Below, piece by piece: positions 33,440-42,586 of a stretch of DNA of 64,000 nucleotides (position 1 is the stretch's first letter; the number at the start of each line of letters is the position of its first letter). Below the pieces are notes generated by a model. That model had not been told where the DNA came from, searched no databases, and worked only from the letters and a program-made list of their open reading frames with translations. A program made the translations under genes and the position numbers. This stretch comes from Bradyrhizobium erythrophlei. GTDB taxonomy: Bacteria > Pseudomonadota > Alphaproteobacteria > Rhizobiales > Xanthobacteraceae. The stretch is from NCBI GenBank assembly GCA_900129675.1, contig FSRD01000001.1:8545501-8609500 (forward strand). Reading direction: 5' to 3'.

Positions 33440-33610
33440 CCTCGCGGCTCTTTTTCCTGCTCGCACCTACGGGCTCCGTCGCACCTGGGTGTCCGCACCA
33501 GGCTCGAGGGTACCGAGGCTATCGCGGCCTGGCTCGGGCATCGAGATTTCACACTTTATCACACCTGTAAACGTGCGCCGGAGCTGCATCTGGTCCAAGT
33601 GTGTAACGCC
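33440..33610 (+). pseudogene. Possible tyrosine-recombinase C-terminal remnant
   Basis: The frame through 33494 reads HLGVRTRLEGTEAIAAWLGH then RDFTLYHTC. The A-I-A-A-W-L-G-H-R-D stretch resembles the end of phage-type integrases (H-x-x-R...LGH...Y). It is short and has no start or full catalytic set, so this is a weak call. Confidence 0.3.
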
Positions 33611-33639
33611 CACAGGGCAGCGAATCGAGCGAGGCGTCA

Positions 33640-33885
33640 ATGTCCCACATCATCTACAAGGTCGTCGAACATGACGATGGCTGGGCCTACACCGTAAATG
33701 GCGTGTTCTCGGAAAGCTTTCCGAACCATGCAACGGCTCTTGCCGCTGCCAAACGCGCGGCGGCCGAGCAGCGCAGGCCGGGACACACCGAGGTAATCGA
33801 ATACGAGACGCCTGACGGCAAGTGGCACACCGAGACTGCCGATGGCAACGACCGTCCGGAAACCGAAGTCGAGGACGCCCGCTGA
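33640..33885 (+). CDS. DUF2188-like small protein
   Basis: An 81-residue protein: MSHIIYKVVEHDDGWAYTVN then GVFSESFPNHATALAAAKRA and an acidic tail. The order beta (Y-V-V-x-H-D-D-G-W-A-Y) followed by FPNHATALAAAKRAA helix is that of DUF2188-type domains. No function is assigned. It stands alone downstream of the IS30 element. Confidence 0.7.
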   Translation: MSHIIYKVVEHDDGWAYTVNGVFSESFPNHATALAAAKRAAAEQRRPGHTEVIEYETPDGKWHTETADGNDRPETEVEDAR

Positions 33886-34110
33886 AACACGCTCGTTAAA
33901 AAGGCGCAACTTTGACGCCCAGCCGTCATACTTTGCTTAATCAAGTCGGCCACGCCGGTCTCCATAGAGGAGCGAGGACCGGAGTTGTACTTAGAGAGAT
34001 GCAAGCGTGACCGCACGAGGTTTTGGATCCGGCGCTGTCGGTCGCGACTTTGTTCCGCTCCGTCGGCAGACGAAAGTTGACGCGACCGATTTTCAGAACT
34101 AGCCCTGGGG

Positions 34111-34153
34111 TCGTTATCGATCTATCGATAGGTATGAATGATTGATCTATCGG
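34111..34153. promoter_or_regulatory. CTATCGATAG-type operator pair before the SDR gene
   Basis: CTATCGATAG at 34122-34131 is a perfect palindrome, and a weaker CTATCGGCAG follows at 34147-34156. They lie 25-55 bases before the SDR start. The same palindrome is found before several other genes in the window. Confidence 0.55.
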
Positions 34154-34177
34154 CAGGCAAACCAGTAGGAGGCGTAA

Positions 34178-34951
34178 ATGCGTTTTCAGGGTAAGGTCGC
34201 GATCATCACGGGGGGCAGTTCTGGTATCGGCAAGGAGCTCGCTACTCGATTTGTCGCTGAGGGCGGGTCTACCGTCATTGTTGGACGGGAGGCCGCCAAG
34301 GCCGAAGCCACTGCGAAAGAGATCGACGCTACGGGAAAGCGTGTTGTCGCGCACGCTGGAGATATAGCTCTTCCGGCGACCGGAGAGGCAGTGGTTAAAA
34401 CAGCAATCGATCGCTTTGGTCGTCTTGACGTGCTGTTCAACAACGCTGGCATCTTTGGACCAAAACCGTTTCTTGAGGTCACCGAGGCTGAGTATGATCG
34501 TTTCCTCGGCATCATCCTCAAAGGCAAATTTTTCGCAGCGCAGGCCGCTGCGAAAGCGATGAAGGCCGGAGGCCAGGGCGGTGCGATTGTGCAGACTGGT
34601 TCCATGTGGGCTCTCCAAGCCATCGGCGCCACACCGTCGTCCGCCTACTCAGCGGCGATGGGCGGCGTCCACGCACTGGTCAAGAATCTTGCGATTGAGC
34701 TGGCTCCCCACAAGATTCGCGTAAATGCGATCGCGCCTGCGGTGATTGAGACGCCAATCTACAGCACGTTCCTCAAGCCCGAGCAGGTGAAGGCCGTACT
34801 GCCGACCTTCAATTCGATGCATCCACTCGGGCGCAATGGTCAGCCTGCAGATGCAGCCGAAGCGCTCCTGTTCCTCGCCTCGGACCAGGCAAGCTTCATC
34901 ACCGGCGTCGTTCTTCCAGTGGATGGCGGCGTCATGGCCGGCAGACAGTGA
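34178..34951 (+). CDS. Short-chain dehydrogenase/reductase with altered catalytic Lys
   Basis: A 257-residue Rossmann protein. The cofactor site is IITGGSSGIGKEL (residues 9-21) and NNAG is present. The active-site Tyr is in SSAYSAAMGG: where the SDR motif has Y-x-x-x-K, this protein has Y-S-A-A-M, so the catalytic Lys is missing. The tail has the usual VLPVDGGVMAG. AGGAGG precedes the ATG. It is followed 121 bases on by an old yellow enzyme gene, probably in one unit under the upstream operators. It may be inactive or use a modified mechanism. Confidence 0.88.
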   Translation: MRFQGKVAIITGGSSGIGKELATRFVAEGGSTVIVGREAAKAEATAKEIDATGKRVVAHAGDIALPATGEAVVKTAIDRFGRLDVLFNNAGIFGPKPFLEVTEAEYDRFLGIILKGKFFAAQAAAKAMKAGGQGGAIVQTGSMWALQAIGATPSSAYSAAMGGVHALVKNLAIELAPHKIRVNAIAPAVIETPIYSTFLKPEQVKAVLPTFNSMHPLGRNGQPADAAEALLFLASDQASFITGVVLPVDGGVMAGRQ

Positions 34952-35072
34952 TTCACCTGCCGCTGCCAAGCAAGTCATTCGCCGTCGATCGTGTGTCTCG
35001 AGCTTACGGCATCTACGGCCGACGGCGGTCTCGTTGTGCTCTCAGCGCAGCCCCCAAGAGCGAAGGGTCCCA

Positions 35073-36221
35073 ATGGCCACTGACGTTTCAAAGAAACTGT
35101 TCACACCGGTCCAGGTCGGGCCGATCAGACTGAAGCACCGTGTCGTTATGCCGCCGATGAGCCGGCTACGTGCTCAGCCGGGGACCGGCATCCCGAGCGA
35201 CCTCCAGCTCGAGTATTATCGTCAGCGGGCATCTGACGGAGGGCTGATCGTCACAGAAGCTACAGCGATCGCGCCATCAGCGCGTGGTTACTATCATGCG
35301 CCCGGCCTCTACGCGGTCGAACAGGTGGCGGGCTGGCTACGAATTACGGATGCGGTTCACGCCAAGGGAGCATACTTCTTCACGCAGCTCTGGCACGCCG
35401 GCCGCACCACCCATGTCTCGATCACGGGATCGCGGCCGGTCACGGCTTCGGTCGATCCGACTTATTGGGCTGATACGAGCATCGTCGTCGATACGTCTGC
35501 CGGCTTTGAACCGACGTCGCCGCATCGCGCGCTTGAGACGGCGGAAATCGCTGGGATCCTCGAGCAATACCGCGCAGCCGCCCAGAACGCGGTGGAGGCG
35601 GGTTTCGACGGCGTGGAGCTGATGGCTGCCAATGGCCATCTAATCGATCAGTTTCTCCAGGACAACACCAACAAGCGGACTGACCAGTACGGTGGCTCGG
35701 TTGAGAATCGCGCGCGACTTCTGCGCGAGGTCGTTGCGACGTTGGCGGAGGTCTGGGGTGCAGATCGGGTCGGTGTTCGCCTTGCGCCAAGCGGAACATT
35801 CAATGGGATGGCTGATAGCAATCCGCGAGGCTTGTTCCGTTATGTCGCAGAACGACTCAACAGCTTCGGGCTGGCATACCTGCACCTGATCGAGCCGCGA
35901 GTTAAGGGTGGCGAGACGATTGCGGAAGCGCAGGCACCGGTCGCTGCGCAGGAGCTCAGCAAGATCTTCCGAGGACCGGTGATTGCGGCCGGCGGCTTCA
36001 ACCCAGATACAGCAGAGGCAGCCGTATCTAATGGGGATGCCAGCATGATCGCTTTCGGTCGGCACTTCATTGCGAATCCAGACCTGCCAAAACGCATTAA
36101 ACTTGGCTTGCCGCTAAACCCGTACGATCGCAGCACTTTCTATGGCTATGACGCGCGCGGCTATACCGACTACCCGGCCTACGCTGCGGCAACGTCGGAA
36201 ACGCAGGCCGCGGCTTCTTGA
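35073..36221 (+). CDS. Old yellow enzyme / N-ethylmaleimide reductase-like flavoprotein
   Basis: A 382-residue TIM-barrel FMN protein. Landmarks are KLFTPVQVGPIRLKHRVVMPPMSR at the start, GGLIVTEATAIAPSARGY, QLWHAGRTTH, GFDGVELMAANGHLIDQFLQ then TNKRTDQYGGSVENRARLL, and near the end AAGGFNPDTAE and MIAFGRHFIANPDL. These are the NemA/OYE motifs for FMN binding and substrate His-Asn. It reduces activated C=C or nitro groups in relatives. ATG 35073 has GAAGGG before it. It is co-directional with the SDR. Confidence 0.9.
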   Translation: MATDVSKKLFTPVQVGPIRLKHRVVMPPMSRLRAQPGTGIPSDLQLEYYRQRASDGGLIVTEATAIAPSARGYYHAPGLYAVEQVAGWLRITDAVHAKGAYFFTQLWHAGRTTHVSITGSRPVTASVDPTYWADTSIVVDTSAGFEPTSPHRALETAEIAGILEQYRAAAQNAVEAGFDGVELMAANGHLIDQFLQDNTNKRTDQYGGSVENRARLLREVVATLAEVWGADRVGVRLAPSGTFNGMADSNPRGLFRYVAERLNSFGLAYLHLIEPRVKGGETIAEAQAPVAAQELSKIFRGPVIAAGGFNPDTAEAAVSNGDASMIAFGRHFIANPDLPKRIKLGLPLNPYDRSTFYGYDARGYTDYPAYAAATSETQAAAS

Positions 36222-36408
36222 GGCACCATGCTAGGGTCATGACGAAGCAGTCCGCGGCGCCGAACCTCGCCGCGGGGTGCGCGACAGCGCAGAAGTCATG
36301 CTTGCTGCTTAACCCCGAGTCGATATTCGATCACCACCAGTAGAACCGTCTTCTGAAAAGAGACTTGAATAAGTCGGGCTATTAGAGAACGAGACAGGCG
36401 AATTTGGC

Positions 36409-38286
36409 ATGCGGAAGGCACGCAAGGCAGGTACGAAGCGAATCTCTCCCGTTCGTCGGAAAACCAAGCCTGGGCCGCCCGCGTTTGTACCTGTCCAACT
36501 CGCGACGCTCGTTGACGCAGTTCCTGCGGGCGATCGCTGGGTACATGAGATGAAATATGACGGGTACCGTGCTCTAGTGGCCGTCGGTGGGGGCCAAGCG
36601 CGCGCCTACACGCGCTCGGGCCTCGACTGGTCTGACCGTTTCCCGTCGATCCTTTCTGAGGCGACCAAGCTCGAAGTGCGATCGGCTTTAATCGATGGTG
36701 AAGCGGTGGTGCTCGATCCAGAAGGCCGATCAAGCTTTCAAGCATTGCAGGGCGCGTTCAAAGCGGCCCTCACGACAATCGACTATTTCGCGTTCGATCT
36801 GCTTGAGCTGGACGGCGTGGACCTGACGGGCCTTCCCCTCCTCGATCGGAAAGCCAAGCTAAAAGTGATCCTGCCGGCCAGGAGCAGACACATTCGTTTC
36901 TCCGAGCATACCCAAGGCGGTGGCGAAAAGCTGCTCAAGACCTTTTGCGCCGCTGGCCTCGAAGGGGTCGTCTCCAAGCTGGCCGGATCTCAGTATGTCG
37001 GCGCACGAGCAGGAAGTTGGGTCAAAACGAAGTGCATCAAGCGCCAGGAATTCGTGATCGTCGGCTGGACGCCCTCGGACAAGAGCCGGGCTTTCCGTTC
37101 TCTCATCCTCGGAGTGCACGAGGGCGGAAAGCTGCGCTACGCCGGCAAGGTCGGTACCGGTTTTGATACGGCAGAACTCCACCGCCTGATGGCGGTTATG
37201 GCGCCGCTGGAGCACAAGGTGCCAACGGTCGACGCACCTCGCGCCGAAGTTCGTGGCGCGCACTGGCTCCGGCCCAAGCTCGTCGCGGAGATCGCCTATA
37301 CCGAGATGACCCATGAGGGGACACTGCGTCACCCGAGCTACCTAGGTCTGCGGGAAGACAAGAAGTCCGAAGCTGTTGTGCTCGAGACGGAACATCATGC
37401 AGCGAGTCTACCGCCACCCGCCACTAGCAGTGTCGTCATCACGAGCCGTGAACGAGTGATCTATCCGGAATCGAGTATCACCAAGGGGCAGCTTGCGGAT
37501 TATTACGCAGCGGTCGCAGGAATTATGCTGCCCTGGCTTGGCAGTCGGCCGATCAGTTTGGTGCGGTGCCCGCAAGGCCGGGCCAAGAAGTGCTTCTTCC
37601 AGAAGCATGACGCGGGCAGCTTTGGCGACGAGGTCCATCATTTAAGCATCATCGAGAAAGGCGGGCATGAGGAGCCTTACCTCTATGTCGACGACGCAGA
37701 TGGGCTAATGACGTGCGTCCAAATGGGAACGATCGAGTTTCATGGTTGGGGTGCACGCATTGAGGATATTGAGAAGGCTGACCGACTTGTGTTCGACCTT
37801 GACCCAGACGAAGAATTGGATTTTGAGGCGGTCCGCACGGCCGCCCTTCAATTTCGCGATATCTTGAAGTCGATCGGGCTTGAGACCTTCGCTATGGTGA
37901 CAGGCGGCAAGGGCGTGCATGTGATCGCGCCACTGACGCCCAAGGCCGAGTGGCCGGAGGTGAAGAATTTTGCGTATCACCTCGCGCAGACTGTCGCTCA
38001 CAATGATCCAGGGCATTTTACGACAGCATTGCCGAAGGCACAGCGCAAGGGTCGAATCTTCGTGGACTATCTGCGTAACCAGCGCGGCGCGACTGCGATC
38101 GCACCTTATAGCGCTAGAGCACGGGTCGGCGCCCCTGTAGCTGCACCGATCAGTTGGACAGAGATGAAGGCGATCGAAGCGCCGTCTCACTTCCATGTCG
38201 GTGATGCGCCGGAATTGATACGCCGCGCGACGTCAAAAGCCCTGATGGGATGGGGACGCGCCGAGCAAGTCCTTCCGGAACTCTGA
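36409..38286 (+). CDS. ligD: ATP-dependent DNA ligase LigD (ligase + polymerase, no phosphoesterase domain)
   Basis: A 625-residue protein. Residues about 30-330 form the ligase: EMKYDGYRAL with nucleotidyl Lys49, DGEAVVLD, GLEGVVSKL, WVKTKCIKRQEFVIVGWTPS. From about 345 comes the primase-polymerase domain (INxxRVIYPESSITKGQLADYYAAVA-like start; LVFDLDPDEELDF with metal Asp near 461-465; GGKGVHVIAPL; KGRIFVDYLRNQRGATAIAPYSAR). The N-terminal 3'-phosphoesterase module of many LigD proteins is absent. It belongs to non-homologous end joining with Ku, which is not in the window. The next gene, exonuclease III, starts 5 bases after the stop. Confidence 0.92.
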   Translation: MRKARKAGTKRISPVRRKTKPGPPAFVPVQLATLVDAVPAGDRWVHEMKYDGYRALVAVGGGQARAYTRSGLDWSDRFPSILSEATKLEVRSALIDGEAVVLDPEGRSSFQALQGAFKAALTTIDYFAFDLLELDGVDLTGLPLLDRKAKLKVILPARSRHIRFSEHTQGGGEKLLKTFCAAGLEGVVSKLAGSQYVGARAGSWVKTKCIKRQEFVIVGWTPSDKSRAFRSLILGVHEGGKLRYAGKVGTGFDTAELHRLMAVMAPLEHKVPTVDAPRAEVRGAHWLRPKLVAEIAYTEMTHEGTLRHPSYLGLREDKKSEAVVLETEHHAASLPPPATSSVVITSRERVIYPESSITKGQLADYYAAVAGIMLPWLGSRPISLVRCPQGRAKKCFFQKHDAGSFGDEVHHLSIIEKGGHEEPYLYVDDADGLMTCVQMGTIEFHGWGARIEDIEKADRLVFDLDPDEELDFEAVRTAALQFRDILKSIGLETFAMVTGGKGVHVIAPLTPKAEWPEVKNFAYHLAQTVAHNDPGHFTTALPKAQRKGRIFVDYLRNQRGATAIAPYSARARVGAPVAAPISWTEMKAIEAPSHFHVGDAPELIRRATSKALMGWGRAEQVLPEL

Positions 38287-38291
38287 GTGCC

Positions 38292-39122
38292 ATGAAGATC
38301 GCGACCTATAATGTGAACGGCGTAAATGGACGCCTGCCGGTTCTCCTGCGCTGGCTCAAAGAATCTCAGCCCGACATCGTCTGTCTTCAGGAGCTCAAGA
38401 CGCCGCACGAGAAATTTCCGGAACAGCCGATACGCGATCTCGGCTACGATGCGATCTGGCAGGGCGAAAAGAGTTGGAACGGCGTTGCGATCCTCAGCCG
38501 TGTCGGCCGACTCCAGGAAACCCGGCGCGGCCTTGCCGGCGACCCGAGTGACAGCCACAGCCGCTACATCGAGGCCACGATCAACGACATCGTAATTGGT
38601 GGCCTCTATTTGCCCAACGGCAATCCGAAACCGGGCCCGAAGTTTGACTATAAGCTACGCTGGTTCGAACGGTTGATTGAGCACGCAGCCGAATTGCTCA
38701 GCTCGAGTCGGCCGGTAGTGCTCGCAGGTGATTTCAACGTCATGCCAACCGATCTCGACGTCTACCAGCCCGAGCGTTGGCTCGACGATGCGCTGTTCGC
38801 GCCGGAGGCGCGGGCCGCGTATTTCCGCCTGCTCAAACAAGGCTGGACGGATGCGCTCCGCACTCTCCATCCGGATCAGCGAATCTACACCTTCTGGGAT
38901 TATTTTCGGAACGCCTTTGGCCGGAACGCCGGCCTGCGCATCGACCATCTGCTATTGAACCGGCCCCTTGCCGATCGCCTTAAGGACGCGCAAGTCGATG
39001 TTGCGGTCCGCGGATGGGAGAAGACCAGCGATCACGCTCCTGTTTGGGTCGAGCTTTCCGACGGGAGGAAGCCGCCGAGGCGCGCGAATCCTCGCCGTCG
39101 TGAGAGCCTCGGCCGCCCCTGA
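38292..39122 (+). CDS. xthA: Exonuclease III / AP endonuclease
   Basis: A 276-residue EEP-fold nuclease: MKIATYNVNGVNGRLPVLLR, IVCLQELKTP (metal Glu), GLYLPNGN, LAGDFNVMPTDLDVY (catalytic Asp-Asn), the substrate region YTFWDYFRNAFGRNAGLRID, and SDHAPVW (catalytic Asp-His). ATG 38292 follows the ligD stop by 5 bases, so the two form one repair operon. Confidence 0.92.
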   Translation: MKIATYNVNGVNGRLPVLLRWLKESQPDIVCLQELKTPHEKFPEQPIRDLGYDAIWQGEKSWNGVAILSRVGRLQETRRGLAGDPSDSHSRYIEATINDIVIGGLYLPNGNPKPGPKFDYKLRWFERLIEHAAELLSSSRPVVLAGDFNVMPTDLDVYQPERWLDDALFAPEARAAYFRLLKQGWTDALRTLHPDQRIYTFWDYFRNAFGRNAGLRIDHLLLNRPLADRLKDAQVDVAVRGWEKTSDHAPVWVELSDGRKPPRRANPRRRESLGRP

Positions 39123-39166
39123 ACTGTCGGCGAGCCGATGGCGTCTTAGCAGCCAGGTCGATTGGC

Positions 39167-40873
39167 TTAAGCCTGGAGGCTGGCAAGATATGCATGAATC
39201 TGAGCCACGACGGCGGCGCCTTCGCCAACGCTGGCAGCTACGCGCTTGATGGATCCGTACCGCACATCTCCGATCGTGAAAACGCCAGGGCTGCTGGTTT
39301 GTAATGGAAATTTCAGATCGCTGCCGGTCTTGACGAAACCTTTGTCATCCAGCGCAATTCGCTGATCGAGCCAACGCGTGTTCGGATCGGCGCCGATGAA
39401 CAAGAACAAGTGTTGCACGTCGACGTGCTGGCTATCGCCCGTCTCGCGAGAAGTCATGTCGACGCCGGTTAACGTGCCATCCGCATCGCCCGATAGCCCG
39501 GTCACGGCGGTACTCACGCGCAACTCGATGTTCGGAGTCGCTTTGATCCTATCGATCAAGTAACGCGACATGGAGGCATCCAGCCCCGGCGAGCGGACTG
39601 CGAGGTACACCTTCCGCGCATGCGCGGATAGATAGACGGAGGCCTGCCCGGCTGAGTTTCCGCCTCCGACAAGCACGATATCGCGCCCTTCGCAGAGAGT
39701 CGCTTCGATCGGCGTCGCCCAATAGGAGACACCTGTTCCTTCGAAACGGTCGAGGTTTTCGATCTCGGGTCGGCGATAGCGCGCACCAGACGCGATCACG
39801 ATCGTCCGGCCATAGATCGAAATGCCATTGTTGAGCGCGACGCGGTGCAGCGGTGGCTGTGAGCAGTCCAGCTCCATGACCGAAACAGGCACCGCAAATT
39901 GAGCGCCGAATTTCTGAGCTTGAAGGAAGGCTCGTGCCGTAAGCGCCTGGCCGGAGATTCCCGTGGGAAATCCCAGATAGTTTTCGATTCTTGAAGATGC
40001 GCCTGCCTGTCCGCCAAACGAGCGGCTATCAAGTACAAGGACGGTGAGGCCTTCCGATGCTGCATAGACGGCGGCCGCCAAACCTGCAGGCCCTGCCCCA
40101 ACGACGATCACATCATATACCGTCTCTGGTTTGATTTCGGGCACAATTCCAAGACCGACGCCCGCTTCAGCGTCGCTCGGCCTCCGCATCACCATCCCAT
40201 TTGGACAGATTAGGATTGGCAAGTCAGCGGGCAGGACACCGAGGCGCTCGACAAGAGCTTTGCCCTCAGGACCATCTGCGTCGATCAACGAGTGGGGGTA
40301 GCTGTTTCGCGTAAGCAGGCCACGAAGGCGAACCGTATCCGGCGAACCTGCCTCCCCGAGGATGACCGAACCAACGCTATCGCCCTCCAGCAGCGCCGCG
40401 CGCCGCAGAATGAAGGCCCGCATCATCACTTCGCCGATGTCGGCGCTGCTGATCAGCAGAGCACGAAGGTGAGGCAGATCGAATGGATAGGCCGTGCATC
40501 CTTCCGAACCCGCGCAGACCATAGCCAACGAGGCATGACCGGCAAGATCACTCACCTCGCCGCTGAACTGACCCGGGCCGCCGGTGGCAAAGAACCCTTC
40601 CCGACCAAGACCGTCGCGGCGGCTCGCAACGATGCTGCCCTCTACGACAAGCCAAACGATCGTGTTCCGATCGCCGACATCAAGGAGCTTTTCGTTCGGC
40701 GCGAACACCCGCTTGGGACCGCTCGCAAAACGAAGTGCGAACTGAATCTGAGCGGGCGTCAGCGTCGGAACGATTTGTGCGATTCGGTCTTCCAGCAGCA
40801 TTTGCGTTGTCTCACTGATCAGGCTTGGCCTCGTACGACGGGATCGCGGCCGAAGGCTAAGGGGACGGCTCAC
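39167..40873 (-). CDS. cNMP-binding-domain / thioredoxin-reductase-like FAD protein
   Basis: A 568-residue fusion. Residues about 40-150 form a cyclic-nucleotide-binding-like beta roll (KLLDVGDRNTIVWLVVEGSI ... GQFSGEVSDLAG). From about 250 comes a pyridine-nucleotide oxidoreductase: VIVVGAGPAGLAAAVYAASE, GGQAGASSRIENYLGFPTG, VLVGGGNSAGQASVYLS, and FTIGDVRYGSIKRVAASVGE. The CxxC of thioredoxin reductase is missing (SYWATPIEA replaces SYCATCDG), so it cannot act as a thioredoxin reductase. GTG 40873 overlaps the previous stop as GTGA; ATG 40801 is another possible start. Confidence 0.88.
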   Translation of the reverse strand: MSRPLSLRPRSRRTRPSLISETTQMLLEDRIAQIVPTLTPAQIQFALRFASGPKRVFAPNEKLLDVGDRNTIVWLVVEGSIVASRRDGLGREGFFATGGPGQFSGEVSDLAGHASLAMVCAGSEGCTAYPFDLPHLRALLISSADIGEVMMRAFILRRAALLEGDSVGSVILGEAGSPDTVRLRGLLTRNSYPHSLIDADGPEGKALVERLGVLPADLPILICPNGMVMRRPSDAEAGVGLGIVPEIKPETVYDVIVVGAGPAGLAAAVYAASEGLTVLVLDSRSFGGQAGASSRIENYLGFPTGISGQALTARAFLQAQKFGAQFAVPVSVMELDCSQPPLHRVALNNGISIYGRTIVIASGARYRRPEIENLDRFEGTGVSYWATPIEATLCEGRDIVLVGGGNSAGQASVYLSAHARKVYLAVRSPGLDASMSRYLIDRIKATPNIELRVSTAVTGLSGDADGTLTGVDMTSRETGDSQHVDVQHLFLFIGADPNTRWLDQRIALDDKGFVKTGSDLKFPLQTSSPGVFTIGDVRYGSIKRVAASVGEGAAVVAQIHAYLASLQA

Positions 40874-41628
40874 CTAGAAAAGAGCTTGGTGGCTTCTGTC
40901 TCAAGCGCTGTCATAGCTTTCATATACGGAACGAGACCGTGGCTGATCCTTGAGACGCCTGCCTTGATCAACCTCGGAATAGTTGGCATTCCGTCTGAAA
41001 TCTCCACGTTCACGGGTAACTGCACTTCCCTAGCAATCTGAGCAATCGACGCGATATCCGCGAGCCCTGGGATGAAGAAGCCCGACGCACCAGCCGACGC
41101 GTAAGTTGCGGATCGTTCAACTGCTTCCCGTATTGATTTGCGCGACACCCGGCCCTGCAGAAAGACATCAGTCCGTGCATTTATGAAAAAGGGCAGGCCT
41201 TTTTGATCTGCAACTTGCCGAATGGTGGCGATGCGTTCTGCCTGCCGCTTTGCAGTGTAAAGCCCCCCTCGGGCGACGACCTGGTCTTCAAAGTTGATCC
41301 CTACTACGCCCAGATCCATCAAACGCGAGATGTTGGAGGCCAACCCTTTGTTGTCCTCGCTGTAACCGCCTTCAAAATCGACGGTGACTGGGACGCGGAC
41401 CGTCGCTACGATTCGCGCAACGATCTGCTCGACGAACTGGCGGGGAATCTGTTCTCCGTCCTCGTAGCCTTGCGCATCTGCGACCGACCAACTGCTGGTC
41501 GCAATCGCCTTCGCGCCCGCACCCTGGATGGTCACGGCGCTACCTGAGTCCCACGCGTTATAAAGCAGGATTGGCGCACCTTTCTTGTGAAGAGATGCAA
41601 AGTACTTAGCTTTTTTTGCCTGGCTCAT
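40870..41628 (-). CDS. Isocitrate lyase / PEP mutase-family protein
   Basis: A 252-residue protein: MSQAKKAKYFASLHKKGAPI, LLYNAWDSGSA, VDFEGGYSED, GVVGINFEDQ, FFINARTDVFL, GFFIPGLAD. These are the motifs of the PEP-mutase branch (2,3-dimethylmalate lyase, carboxyvinyl-phosphonate lyase), a TIM-barrel C-C or P-C lyase. The substrate is unclear. GGAGG precedes ATG 41628; the frame upstream is not coding. It is coupled to the flavoprotein gene by a 4-base overlap. Confidence 0.88.
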   Translation of the reverse strand: MSQAKKAKYFASLHKKGAPILLYNAWDSGSAVTIQGAGAKAIATSSWSVADAQGYEDGEQIPRQFVEQIVARIVATVRVPVTVDFEGGYSEDNKGLASNISRLMDLGVVGINFEDQVVARGGLYTAKRQAERIATIRQVADQKGLPFFINARTDVFLQGRVSRKSIREAVERSATYASAGASGFFIPGLADIASIAQIAREVQLPVNVEISDGMPTIPRLIKAGVSRISHGLVPYMKAMTALETEATKLFSR

Positions 41629-41686
41629 CGCTCCTCCCTCGCCTTGCGTCCAACTACCAAATCCATGCGGGTGAGCTTCACTAATC

Positions 41687-41861
41687 TTCTCTATCGATAG
41701 ATCAGCAGGACTGCAAGCTCTCCGTTCCTTTTCCGGCTGCGAGCTCTTCGTAGAGCTCGCTGCGGCCAATGATCTGAGGATCGACCGGCGCGTTCCCGCG
41801 GTGAGCCCGACGCCATTGCAATCAACAAGTTTTGCCATTAACTATCTATCGAAAGATAGAC
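41687..41861. promoter_or_regulatory. Two CTATCGATAG-type operators
   Basis: CTATCGATAG at 41691-41700 and TCTATCGAAAGATAGA at 41845-41860 (6-bp arms, 4-base centre) lie upstream of the PEP-mutase operon and toward the divergent SnoaL gene. The first is 60 bases before ATG 41628. Confidence 0.55.
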
Positions 41862-42089
41862 TTCGACCGTGAATGACAGACGTTCTAGTCGCCATCAGTG
41901 GGCGAATATTGAAACAGCCGCACATGGGATCACTTCTGGGGCCAACCACGCGCCATTGTCTGACCTCGAGGAGACAATCGACATGGCAAGTGGCGCGCTC
42001 GATCGAGCGCATGCAGCGGCAACGAGTTCCGCGCGGCTCGTAGCGGCGTGTTGAATCTTTGCGGCGCTCAGTAAATCCGGAGCAGGAAA

Positions 42090-42488
42090 ATGGAAGATAC
42101 CGAAAGCATTGTGCAGAAGTTGTATGCGGCGCTGGCCCGCGGAGACGTGGCGGGGGCTGTCGCACTGATGAGCCCCCAGATCGAGTGGCTGGAAGCGGAG
42201 CGTACCCCTTATTTCACCGGCCTCGTCATCGGCCCAGATAAGGTAATCGAGACCGTGTTAGAGCCGGTCAACAAGGACTTCGAGAATTTCGCAATTACCG
42301 AGCAGGACTATATTACTCAGGGCTCACGTACAGCCGCGACAGGCATCTACAGGGGACGCCGGCGCCAGACCGGGCGAGAGCTCAGGGCGCCCTTTGTCCA
42401 CGTCTGGGAGGTGGTCGACGGCAAGATCGTTCGCTTCACACAATATACCGACAGCGGCGCGTGGGCGGAGGCGAACCAACCTGCCTGA
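42090..42488 (+). CDS. SnoaL/NTF2-like (ketosteroid-isomerase-related) protein
   Basis: A 132-residue protein: IVQKLYAALARGDVAGAVAL, IEWLEAERTPYFTGLVIGPD, and a closing VHVWEVVDGKIVRFTQYTDS. The order of a helical start, a mixed cone and the final V-x-D-G-K-I-x-x-F-x-x-Y-x-D strand is the SnoaL/limonene-epoxide-hydrolase fold. It probably binds a small hydrophobic ligand. It precedes the aldehyde dehydrogenase by 98 bases on the same strand. Confidence 0.8.
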   Translation: MEDTESIVQKLYAALARGDVAGAVALMSPQIEWLEAERTPYFTGLVIGPDKVIETVLEPVNKDFENFAITEQDYITQGSRTAATGIYRGRRRQTGRELRAPFVHVWEVVDGKIVRFTQYTDSGAWAEANQPA

Positions 42489-42586
42489 ATGGCGTTTTCG
42501 TGAGAGCATGAATATCTAGATAAGATCACATCCGGACGCCACCTTTTGGCGGCATCCCTCACGCTACGACAAATGGGACCAAGCTC

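Noticed and set aside
41869..42054. 61-codon frame between the PEP-mutase operon and the SnoaL gene
   Set aside because: It has no ribosome binding site, lies among operators and has no recognisable pattern.
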